Position numbers and translations under genes: made by a program
The notes under the pieces: model-generated
The model's database searches: none
Told to the model about the DNA's origin: nothing
The model's input: only the letters and a program-made list of their open reading frames with translations
Part shown: piece after piece, positions 8,902 to 16,882 of the stretch
Layout: every line of letters begins with the position of its first letter
Position numbering within the stretch: the stretch's first letter is position 1
Assembly (NCBI GenBank): GCA_030706745.1
Contig: JAUZNX010000004.1
Location: forward strand, 62,001 to 126,000
DNA from: Bacteroidota bacterium
GTDB taxonomy: Bacteria > Bacteroidota > Ignavibacteria > Palsa-1295
Direction of reading: 5' to 3'
Length of the DNA stretch: 64,000 nucleotides

Positions 8902-9939
8902 GTGGCCATCCGATCGATGGCAATGCAAGAGAGCAGTCTAAGTGTCGTGAAACCTCCGAGCGCAATTCGCCTGGGACTTGGTGCCGCCATTGGCCGGAAT
9001 TCGCAGATTGGTGACCGCGTCTATCGAGGCGTGCTCACCGTGGCCGCGATCAGCGTGCTGCTCATAATCATCGGGCTGCTGCTCGAGTTAGTCCTCGGTT
9101 CGCGCCAATCGATTGGCGCCTTCGGTCTTCACTTTTTAACGGACAGCAAGTGGGACCCAAACGGTCAGCACTTTGGTGCGTTGCCGTTTATCCTCGGTAC
9201 GCTGTATTCTTCGTTCTGGGCGTTGGTGATCGCGCTTCCGATCAGCATTTTTACGGCAATCTTCCTCTCCGAGATCGCGCCAGCATCGCGCAGGATGCGC
9301 TGGGTTGAGCGGCCGGTCTCGTTTATGGTCGAGTTACTCGCCGCAATTCCCAGCGTGGTCTATGGACTCTGGGGCGTGCTGATTCTCCAACCCTGGCTCG
9401 TAAAGTACATCGAGTCCCCGATCGCGAAGAGCCCCCTTTCAGCATTGCCGATTTTTGGCGATACCGCGAATGGATACGATATGTTGGCCGCATCGTTAAT
9501 ACTCGCGATCATGATTCTGCCATACATCACAGCAGTTTCGCGCGATCTCTTACGGGCCATTCCGCGCAGCGTTCGCGAAGGCTCGTATGCACTTGGCGCA
9601 ACCCGGTGGGAGACGATCAAAGGCGTGGTGCTGCCATACGCGCGCGCCGGGATCATCGGCGCCGTGATGCTCGGATTTGGCCGTGCGCTTGGTGAGACGA
9701 TGGCGGTCACGATGGTCATTGGTAACGCGCCGGTCTTCAAGACATCGCTCTTCAGTTCGGGCTATACGCTCTCAAGTGTGATCGCGAATGAGCTGGCGGA
9801 GGCGTCGGGTCTGTATCGTTCGGCATTGATTGAGATCGGGTTGTGCCTTTTCCTCATTACGCTCGTTGTCAATGCCGGTGCGAAACTCCTGATCTATTAC
9901 ACGGCGAAAGACCTGAACGCGACCGGAGGGAAAGTATGA
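8902..9939 (+). CDS. pstC: Phosphate ABC transporter permease PstC
   Basis: 345 residues, about six transmembrane segments; one half of the phosphate channel in the inner membrane. The binding-protein-dependent permease signature (EAA loop) is visible as REGSYALGATRWETIKGVVLP, preceded by DLLRAIPRS. The region RVYRGVLTVAAISVLLIIIG is the first membrane helix, and the long periplasmic loop after it (FLTDSKWDPN) is typical of PstC. The start is uncertain: GTG at 8902 or ATGs at 8917 and 8923. Its stop overlaps the pstA start (ATGA), indicating translational coupling. Confidence 0.93.
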   Translation: MAIRSMAMQESSLSVVKPPSAIRLGLGAAIGRNSQIGDRVYRGVLTVAAISVLLIIIGLLLELVLGSRQSIGAFGLHFLTDSKWDPNGQHFGALPFILGTLYSSFWALVIALPISIFTAIFLSEIAPASRRMRWVERPVSFMVELLAAIPSVVYGLWGVLILQPWLVKYIESPIAKSPLSALPIFGDTANGYDMLAASLILAIMILPYITAVSRDLLRAIPRSVREGSYALGATRWETIKGVVLPYARAGIIGAVMLGFGRALGETMAVTMVIGNAPVFKTSLFSSGYTLSSVIANELAEASGLYRSALIEIGLCLFLITLVVNAGAKLLIYYTAKDLNATGGKV

Positions 9940-10820
9940 CCGAGACTGCTTCACTGTTTCGTCCGACCGGGCGCTCGCGGTTTCGCCGAAGCCTGAGCGC
10001 GGCCATGGCGGGCATTTCGATAGCCGCCGCGATCATCGCCTGTGTGGCACTGCTCAGTGTGCTGGTCTATATTGTGATCAATGGTGTCGGCTCAATGAGC
10101 CTGAGTGTCTTTACCGAGGGTCCAGTCCCGATGGGCCAGCCCGGTGGCGGATTGCGCAATGCAATTGTTGGGACGCTGATCCTCATGAGCATCGGTTCTG
10201 TCATTGGACTTCCCATCGGTATCTTAGGTGGTGTGTATCAACTCGAAACGAACACGCGTTTCTCGCGAATACTCAGATTCTTTACGGACGTGTTGAACTC
10301 GATTCCGAGTATCGTCATGGGACTCTTCGCCTATCTTATCGTGGTGCTTCCAGTCGCTCAGATCTCGCCGGGACATGCGTTCTCCGCGTTTGCAGGTGGT
10401 GTCGCGCTTGGGTTTCTCATGATCCCGACGGTCATGCGAACAACGGAGGAAATTCTGCGCCTGGTCCCGACGACGTTGCGCGATGCCTCCCTGGCGCTGG
10501 GTGCGAGCCGCTGGCGGACGACCTGGAGTGTGATTCTCCCCGCGGCACGAGGTGGCATTGTTACGGGCGTGTTGCTGGCGCTGGCGCGTATTGCCGGGGA
10601 GACGGCCCCGCTGCTCTTCACCGCATTCGGCAATCTCGATTTCAACATGCGGTTGGACCGGCCCATCGACGCGCTGCCACTCAATATTTTCAATTATGCA
10701 ACGTCACCATACGAGAATCTTCACCATCTCGCACTGGCCGGAGCAATTATACTGCTGGCGATCATTCTCATCTTATCGTTGGCCGCACGATGGGCGTTGC
10801 GCGGGCACACGATGGAATAA
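9936..10820 (+). CDS. pstA: Phosphate ABC transporter permease PstA
   Basis: 294 residues from the ATG at 9936, which overlaps the pstC stop. Partner permease of PstC with six predicted membrane helices. The EAA loop reads LRDASLALGASRWRTTWSVILP, and LNSIPSIVMGLFAYL is the typical helix after the GGVYQLE loop. The gene that normally follows, the ATPase gene pstB, is not here: the next gene is an outer-membrane porin. Confidence 0.94.
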   Translation: MTETASLFRPTGRSRFRRSLSAAMAGISIAAAIIACVALLSVLVYIVINGVGSMSLSVFTEGPVPMGQPGGGLRNAIVGTLILMSIGSVIGLPIGILGGVYQLETNTRFSRILRFFTDVLNSIPSIVMGLFAYLIVVLPVAQISPGHAFSAFAGGVALGFLMIPTVMRTTEEILRLVPTTLRDASLALGASRWRTTWSVILPAARGGIVTGVLLALARIAGETAPLLFTAFGNLDFNMRLDRPIDALPLNIFNYATSPYENLHHLALAGAIILLAIILILSLAARWALRGHTME

Positions 10821-11041
10821 TGAGGCCATGAATCCAGCTTCACCGGGATTATCTGTTTCATAAGCCTTCGTTAACAATCACATAATGCCAAACAGGTATT
10901 TTTGTGGACGTGATGAAAATACGATTCAGTAACGCAATCATTATCTCACGCAAACAGCTTCAGAATCTGCTGCTCCGACGAGAGTTCGCCTTCCCGGACG
11001 GGACAATGGATTGCCCCCCAAGAAATCACTTAACCATTCAA

Positions 11042-12235
11042 ATGAAGAAACTTACTACTTCCTTTGCTTTCGCAATTCTCGCTGTGTGTCTGGCGCATTC
11101 CGCCTTCGCGCAGAATGCTGATTCGACGTTCAAGCCACATGGCCAGCTCGTCGGACAACTCTTCGCCGATTACTATTACATGATGTCGGCAGACACGGTC
11201 GGCTTTGGTGGTAAGGGTTATTATGAACCCGCCAAGAATTCCGGCTCCGCTTCCGTGAATGCGAACACGAAGTTTTTCCAGGCATTCGATGTTCGCCGTG
11301 TACAACTCGGTTATAATTATATGTTCACTAAGACAGTCACGGGCAAATTCTTGCTCGAGCACGAAAGCGGCGCGACCGGCGGTGACGTTCTTGGAGATAA
11401 CAAGCGTGGCATGTATGTGAAGGAAGCCAGCATCGCATTTGCGAACGCCATCCCGATGGGCACCGTGATCGTCGGCCAGCAGGCAACGAATGTGTTTTCG
11501 GTCGATGAGGGCCTCATGGGCTACCGTCCGATCGAGAAGTCACTCCTCGATATGCGCGGCATGAGCGAGGCCGGTTCGAACGATCTTGGGATTCAGCTCG
11601 TCGGCAATATCGATAAGGATAAGAACTTCGGCTATTCTGCTATGATCTCGAACGGCGTCGGTGCCAAAGACGAAACCGATAAGTACAAAGACTTCACCGG
11701 TGAGGTCAATGCGAAGTTCCTGGATCAGCATATCGTCATCGATATCGCCGGCGATTACATGGACAAGGCCACCCAAAAGAAGCTATACAACAAGACGAAT
11801 ACGGACTCCGCGACGAATGTTGACCAGTCGAATTCGCTCATCAAGTTCGCGGCGGCGTACACATCCAGCCAGGTGACCGTCGGCATCGTCTATGCGATGC
11901 ACACCCTTGCGGGCCAGAGCCTTTCCGTGGCCGGTACGGACGCAGTTCAGACCGGACTTTCCATCTTTGCACGTGGCGCCATCATCCCCAAGCAACTCAA
12001 CCTCTTTGCTCGCTACGACATGTTCGATCCCGATTCGAAGGCCAGCAGCGATAACTATCTGGGACCGAAAGAAAACTTCATCGTCGCCGGTCTCGATTGG
12101 ATTCCGGATGTCGATGCGCAAAATGTCCACGTGATGCCGAATATCTGGATGAACACGTTCAAGGACAAGAGTTCGGCCGCTAAGGACTTCGCAGGCATCA
12201 CAGTTGCCCGCCTCACATTTTCCTATAAGTACTAA
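11042..12235 (+). CDS. Outer-membrane porin, phosphate-island associated
   Basis: 397 residues from ATG 11042 (an in-frame extension upstream to 10904 lacks signal-peptide character). Signal peptide about 1-22 (cleavage after AFAQ). The mature part has the alternating aromatic beta-strand pattern of 16-strand porins and ends in a Phe/Tyr-rich strand (ARLTFSYKY), with features of the phosphate-selective porin O/P family (FDVRRVQLGYNYMFTKTVTG, LPDxxIxVG-like TVIVGQQATNVF). Placed between pstA and the second pstS, it probably passes phosphate through the outer membrane; this is inference from context. Confidence 0.75.
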   Translation: MKKLTTSFAFAILAVCLAHSAFAQNADSTFKPHGQLVGQLFADYYYMMSADTVGFGGKGYYEPAKNSGSASVNANTKFFQAFDVRRVQLGYNYMFTKTVTGKFLLEHESGATGGDVLGDNKRGMYVKEASIAFANAIPMGTVIVGQQATNVFSVDEGLMGYRPIEKSLLDMRGMSEAGSNDLGIQLVGNIDKDKNFGYSAMISNGVGAKDETDKYKDFTGEVNAKFLDQHIVIDIAGDYMDKATQKKLYNKTNTDSATNVDQSNSLIKFAAAYTSSQVTVGIVYAMHTLAGQSLSVAGTDAVQTGLSIFARGAIIPKQLNLFARYDMFDPDSKASSDNYLGPKENFIVAGLDWIPDVDAQNVHVMPNIWMNTFKDKSSAAKDFAGITVARLTFSYKY

Positions 12236-12258
12236 GCACCAACCTCATCAGAATGCAT

Positions 12259-12302
12259 GAAGGCTGAGGGATAGCGGATTCGATTCCGTATCCCTCACCT
12301 TC
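12259..12302 (+). terminator. Hairpin after the porin gene
   Basis: Imperfect stem of about 18 bp with two small bulges (GAAGGCTGAGGGATA.. against ..TATCCCTCACCTTC), 24 bases after the porin stop and 36 bases before the second pstS. Probably separates the two transcripts. Confidence 0.55.
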
Positions 12303-12338
12303 ATCATAAAAGTTTACTAATCATTCATACTGACCATC

Positions 12339-13385
12339 ATGCTTAGACGAGTTTCAGCATTTCTTACTATTGCGATCGCGGCAGTCTCGCTCGCAAGCGG
12401 CCTGCTCACCAGTTGTGGCGGCGGCAAATCGAACAACCCCGATTCCACCGCGACCGCGACGACCGGCCTGACTGGCGCGGGTTCCACGTTTATCAATCCG
12501 ATCATGACCCATTGGGCCGAGGAGTACCCGAAGGATGGCGGCGTCTCGATCAATTATCAGAGCGTCGGCTCGGGCGCCGGCATCAACAATCTAATCGATC
12601 ACACCGTCGATTTTGCAGGTTCGGACGCGCCGATGAATGCGGACGAACTTGCGCGTGCCAAAGCGCCGGTCATTCATGTGCCCGCCGTAATCGGTGCGGT
12701 CTGTGTGTCGTACAATGTTGCCGGCATTACCAGCGGACTCAAGCTTACGCCACAGGCCATTGCGGATATTTTCCTTGGCAAGACCCAATACTGGGACGAC
12801 AAGTCGATCGCGAGTGTCAATCCCGGCATGAAACTGCCACACGAGAAAATCTTCACGGCGCACCGGAGCGATGGCTCGGGCACTACGGCGATCTTCACCG
12901 ATTATCTCGCGAAGATCAGTCCCGAGTGGAAGACGAAGATTGGATCCGGGAAGACGGTCACGTGGCCGGAAGGCACGCTCGGCGGCAAGGGCAATGCTGG
13001 TGTCGCACAAATTCTTCAGCAGCATGCGAATTCGATCGGCTACATCGAGCTTGCCTACGCGGAGCAGAACAAGATTCCGTATGCGAGCGTCCAGAATTCG
13101 GCCGGTAACTTCATCGTACCCAGTGCAGACGCCGCAGCGGCCGCAGCCGAGGCATTTCCGATGCCGGATAACATGACGGCAATGATCACAAATACCTCAG
13201 CCGCGCAAGGCTACCCGATCACCGGCTTTTCGTGGATTATCACATACAAGGATAGCCCGAAGGCCGATGCCGTCAAGAAGTTTATCGCGTGGTCCACGAC
13301 CAAAGGCCAGGCAGATTGCAAGGCGTTGTACTACGCGCCCATTCCGCAGTCGGCGGCAGCAGCAGTGGCGGCAGAGCTGAAATAG
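12339..13385 (+). CDS. pstS: Second phosphate-binding protein PstS, lipoprotein
   Basis: 348 residues. Lipoprotein signal peptide with the lipobox near LLTSCGGG (Cys about residue 26), so the protein is membrane-anchored, unlike the first PstS. Motifs: TGAGSTFINPIMTHWAEEY, SVGSGAGINNLIDHTVDFAG, HRSDGSGTTAIFTDYLAKIS, GGKGNAGVAQILQQHAN. The high similarity to the protein at 7613 indicates duplication. A lipoprotein and a soluble form in one cluster could differ in affinity or expression; this is not testable from sequence. Confidence 0.93.
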   Translation: MLRRVSAFLTIAIAAVSLASGLLTSCGGGKSNNPDSTATATTGLTGAGSTFINPIMTHWAEEYPKDGGVSINYQSVGSGAGINNLIDHTVDFAGSDAPMNADELARAKAPVIHVPAVIGAVCVSYNVAGITSGLKLTPQAIADIFLGKTQYWDDKSIASVNPGMKLPHEKIFTAHRSDGSGTTAIFTDYLAKISPEWKTKIGSGKTVTWPEGTLGGKGNAGVAQILQQHANSIGYIELAYAEQNKIPYASVQNSAGNFIVPSADAAAAAAEAFPMPDNMTAMITNTSAAQGYPITGFSWIITYKDSPKADAVKKFIAWSTTKGQADCKALYYAPIPQSAAAAVAAELK

Positions 13386-13418
13386 AACCGAGATCCCAGT
13401 AAAGGCCGTTTAAAATTG

Positions 13419-13450
13419 AAAGGCGAATACTATAAATAGTACTCGCCTTT
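13419..13450 (+). terminator. Rho-independent-type terminator after second pstS
   Basis: 13-base arms (AAAGGCGAATACT / AGTACTCGCCTTT, one mismatch) around ATAAAT, followed by CTGTTCT. It closes the phosphate island. The rest of the 13386-13709 gap shows no convincing gene. Confidence 0.7.
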
Positions 13451-13709
13451 CTGTTCTCTCGCCCTGTTCTTTATGTGACTGTAGGAGGTCAAGATGAGAC
13501 GGATGATTTCATCATCCGCTGAAAAGACTCGTTTAAAGAGTGAGTTACTCTGTGCTTGATCTTAATACAATTCCACTGCCAACTGGTCTGGGAAGGAAAA
13601 AATGGCGATTCCGGCGTTCTTTGTGGGTTGAGGTAATTTCGCTTTGCATTTTCCATTACAAAATGCAAATCAAGTTGAGCTTATGAATCAGTCCCGGCAA
13701 GCCCGCGAT

Positions 13710-13976
13710 CTATCCCACGGAAAAATCTATCTCGCCGGGCTGTGTTTCGCGCTCTTCGCGGACAACGTTAGTCACTTGCGCCGCTCGCGGTCCGCGAGTA
13801 ACCGCTTGCACGAACTGTACAAGCGAGGCTTCATCGCCTTGCGCTTCGATCTCGACCGATCCGTCATTCGTGTTGCGGGCAAAGCCGGTGATACCTTGCC
13901 GCTCTGCTTCCCGCGCACAAAAATAGCGGAAGCCAACGCCCTGAACGCGACCGGAGACGACAAGATGGATTCGCAT
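13710..13976 (-). CDS. acyP: Acylphosphatase
   Basis: 88 residues, a full-length small acylphosphatase that hydrolyses carboxyl-phosphate bonds. The catalytic loop VSGRVQGVGFRYF includes the conserved Arg, and GFARNTNDGSVEIEAQGD contains the conserved Asn region. Start chosen at ATG 13976 because it directly precedes the first beta strand (MRIHLVVSG); an in-frame upstream ATG at 14024 would read through an inverted repeat. It follows the YfhO-like gene. Confidence 0.92.
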   Translation of the reverse strand: MRIHLVVSGRVQGVGFRYFCAREAERQGITGFARNTNDGSVEIEAQGDEASLVQFVQAVTRGPRAAQVTNVVREERETQPGEIDFSVG

Positions 13977-13985
13977 CAACTGAAA

Positions 13986-14046
13986 AATGATGAATGTAGA
14001 ATGATGAAACAAGTATGGAGCCATTCATCAGTCTACATTCATCATT
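13986..14046 (-). repeat. A/T-rich inverted repeat
   Basis: 23-base arms (13986-14008 and 14024-14046) match with one mismatch around a 15-base loop, built from short words such as ATGATGAA. It sits in the 75-base gap between the YfhO-like gene and acyP. Similar word-repeat hairpins occur at 28410 and 52356. Confidence 0.75.
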
Positions 14047-14051
14047 CAACA

Positions 14052-16793
14052 TTAGGCTTCAGGCGGCACGACCTCGACTTCGGGTTTCTTCCGCTTCCGC
14101 ATGTAGTAGAGACTACCGGAACCGACGATGAAGCCCAATAGCCCAATCACGTTCGTAAACAGCGAGACCGAACTGCCGGTCGCATATTGCGGATCGTAAT
14201 AAGTAAACTTCACATCGTGCTGACCCGCCGGCACGGCGATCGCGCGGAAGGCATAGTTGGCACGCCAGATTGGGGTTGGTTTGCCATCGATCGTTGCACT
14301 CCAATCGGGATACCAGGCATCCGACATGAAGAGTAGCCGGTTGCCGTTCGTGTGGGTCCGGAAGCTTACGTCTTCATTGTGGTACTGCATGGAGGTGACC
14401 GTTTCGCTCGAATCGATTGGTGCGGTCGAGAGTTGCGGCATGTCCTTCGGCGTATCGAAGAAATAGAGGACATCGCGCGGATTGAATGAGCCGTCGTGCA
14501 TCGCGTGAAGGATATCGAGCTTCGGCTTGACTTCGTAGCGATACGCAAAGAATGCCCGCGGCAAGGCCTGCGGATTCTCCCAGACGATAATCGGCTGCGG
14601 CGGCTTGCCTTGCTCGGTCGTGACCGGCTGCTCTCGCGATTGAAATGCCCCCCGGAAGCGCGCTTGATCGTCGGAGATCAAACCAGGTGCAATGATATAC
14701 TTCGTGTTCAGCAGATTCCACATGAAGGGATTGAAAATCCCGTTGCCCTGCATGTTGCCGGTTTCATCCACGACATCCTGAATCTCTCGCATCTTCGCGG
14801 CATGGTACCCGCCGGCAGTTTGCAGGCCATAGCTGACTAATGCGTTCGAGGGATTCGATTCTGTCAGATCCGTCACGCGATACAGCGAAGTATCGCGCTT
14901 GATATAATCAATGTAGTCGTGTGGCGTAAACGCCGACTGATAATCCTCGCGCGTCACGATATTCATTGGTCGTGTATCGACACGCCAGAGATCGAATATT
15001 GTCAGCAGAAAAATACCGACGCCAAAGATCAGCGGGGACGTCTTGCGCTTCAGGAAAAAGAAGACGAGTACGCATGCGCCACTCGCGAGGAGTGCACAAA
15101 TGAGCGCGTCGTTGGCCGCGGTGGATGCTGCGAAATCGGCAATGGCAGAAGCCGCCTGACCGTAATACCCGGCGGTCCGACTGTGCATGAAGCCATCATG
15201 GACATTCGACGTGATGGCGCTTCGACCAACCAGGGAAATTACCAGGAAGGCGCCAGCGATATACATCGCGCGCTTGAAATGCCCGAGAAGGCGCGCATCC
15301 TCTTCAGGATTTTTGAGCTTCCAGACACGGAGGATTTCCTCGAACGTGAGTGCAGCCAGAATTGGGAATGCAAGCTGCATCAATACGAGTGCCATCATTG
15401 GCGCTCTGAACTTATTGAACATCGGGAAATAGTTGAACATCGGCCGGAACAGAATCGACCAGTTGCCACCGAACGATAGCAGAAGCGCGACGAGGCTGAT
15501 GATCGCAAGCGGCGGCACGAGCCGCTCCCGTCGCCATAGCGTCAGGATGCCGATGATGGCAAAAAAGAAGACGACGATGCCCGTGTAGTTGGCGGCATCG
15601 GTGCCGTTCATTTGTCCCCAATACGTCTCGATCAGCTTGCCTTGCGCTTGCTCCAACTCACTGCCAGAGTATGGCATTTTGCCAAAGCCATAATACGCGG
15701 GGATGACGAACGTGATCATCTCGGCAGGCGAGAAGCTCCAGGCGGTCGCGTACGTCCAATCGAGTCCGCCGGAAGCGGTCGTTGCGTGATTCGCAGAGGC
15801 TTTGTTTTCCGGGTTGCTGGGGTCGCTGATGGGCGCGGCGCCGCGAATCGAGTACGGTTCGTATTCGAGCGAAGTCAGGTAGCGATCGGCCGACATTGCG
15901 AAGGCAAGTCCGACCATCAATAGCGCCAGCACGCCACTGCGCACCAGCGGACCGATACGCTTCGGCTTCGAATCGACCGGATGCGCGCTGAACAGCTCGA
16001 CCACAAGTGAGACGACGTAGTAGAGCAGCACCGCCAGGAAGATATAGAACGCCATCTGCGGGTGATTCGCCTCGAAGAGAAAATGAAATGACGTGGCCAA
16101 CACGGCGCACCACAAGACCACCCGCTGCCACTGCAACTTTGGAGTCCGAAGCTTTTCAATGCCCATGAAAATATAGGGCATCGTCATAATGGCGAAGATC
16201 TTTGTATTGTGGCCGATCATTACATACGTAATGATCCACGTCGAGAAAATGGCGCTGAAGGCCGCAAAGAGGGCGACAAGACGCGAAGTATTTCGCGTCG
16301 CCCGGAGCAACAAATACATGCCGACGCCAAAGATGAAGTAATGCCAGATATGCGGCATGACATCCGGGTTGGGCAACAGCGCGGATGGGATCGAGCGGAC
16401 AACATCGAATATCTCGTGCGTGAGATCGTAAGCGCGTTCCGGTGTGATGACGAACGCGAAGCTTGGCATCCCGCAAAAAATATTCGGGATCCACTGCGGA
16501 GTGTTATCGCCCTGTGCTTTGGATTGCTCGAGGAACGGCCGGAGCGCGTCGAACGCCTGATTATCACCCGCGCTGAAGGTATGCGTGGAGTCCAGCACGC
16601 CGCGGAAGAAAAACAGCAGCGAGCCGAAAAGCATCACAATCGCGACGGCGTCGCGCCACCGCTCCGGAATGAACGAGCCGGCCGTGCGGGCTGCGCCGTC
16701 CGCGCTCACCTTCATGGAGCCGATGTGCCTATCGGTTGTTGTGCGAGTGGGCTTGGATTGCGGAGCGTTGCGTTGCTTCGGAGCTGTGGCCAT
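14052..16793 (-). CDS. YfhO-like multispanning membrane protein
   Basis: 913 residues with about 13 hydrophobic helices and a C-terminal periplasmic/extracellular beta domain, like Bacteroidota YfhO family proteins (GT-C-like fold; Firmicute relatives are linked to glycosylation of lipoteichoic acid). Motifs include GDNQAFDALRPF after the first helix, NIFCGMPSFAFVITPERAYDL, and a C-terminal PDWSATIDGKPTPIWRANYAFRAIAVPAG with the final helices, characteristic of the family. A basic, proline-rich N-terminus (about 1-45) is cytosolic. The exact substrate is unknown. It probably shares a transcript with acyP. Confidence 0.85.
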   Translation of the reverse strand: MATAPKQRNAPQSKPTRTTTDRHIGSMKVSADGAARTAGSFIPERWRDAVAIVMLFGSLLFFFRGVLDSTHTFSAGDNQAFDALRPFLEQSKAQGDNTPQWIPNIFCGMPSFAFVITPERAYDLTHEIFDVVRSIPSALLPNPDVMPHIWHYFIFGVGMYLLLRATRNTSRLVALFAAFSAIFSTWIITYVMIGHNTKIFAIMTMPYIFMGIEKLRTPKLQWQRVVLWCAVLATSFHFLFEANHPQMAFYIFLAVLLYYVVSLVVELFSAHPVDSKPKRIGPLVRSGVLALLMVGLAFAMSADRYLTSLEYEPYSIRGAAPISDPSNPENKASANHATTASGGLDWTYATAWSFSPAEMITFVIPAYYGFGKMPYSGSELEQAQGKLIETYWGQMNGTDAANYTGIVVFFFAIIGILTLWRRERLVPPLAIISLVALLLSFGGNWSILFRPMFNYFPMFNKFRAPMMALVLMQLAFPILAALTFEEILRVWKLKNPEEDARLLGHFKRAMYIAGAFLVISLVGRSAITSNVHDGFMHSRTAGYYGQAASAIADFAASTAANDALICALLASGACVLVFFFLKRKTSPLIFGVGIFLLTIFDLWRVDTRPMNIVTREDYQSAFTPHDYIDYIKRDTSLYRVTDLTESNPSNALVSYGLQTAGGYHAAKMREIQDVVDETGNMQGNGIFNPFMWNLLNTKYIIAPGLISDDQARFRGAFQSREQPVTTEQGKPPQPIIVWENPQALPRAFFAYRYEVKPKLDILHAMHDGSFNPRDVLYFFDTPKDMPQLSTAPIDSSETVTSMQYHNEDVSFRTHTNGNRLLFMSDAWYPDWSATIDGKPTPIWRANYAFRAIAVPAGQHDVKFTYYDPQYATGSSVSLFTNVIGLLGFIVGSGSLYYMRKRKKPEVEVVPPEA

Positions 16794-16882
16794 GCGTCAG
16801 GTCGATTGAAGTGAATGTAGATTAACTTTCTGTAGGCGAAAATAGTGCAAGGGGAGAACCGATGAGGAGAGATAAACTCCGC

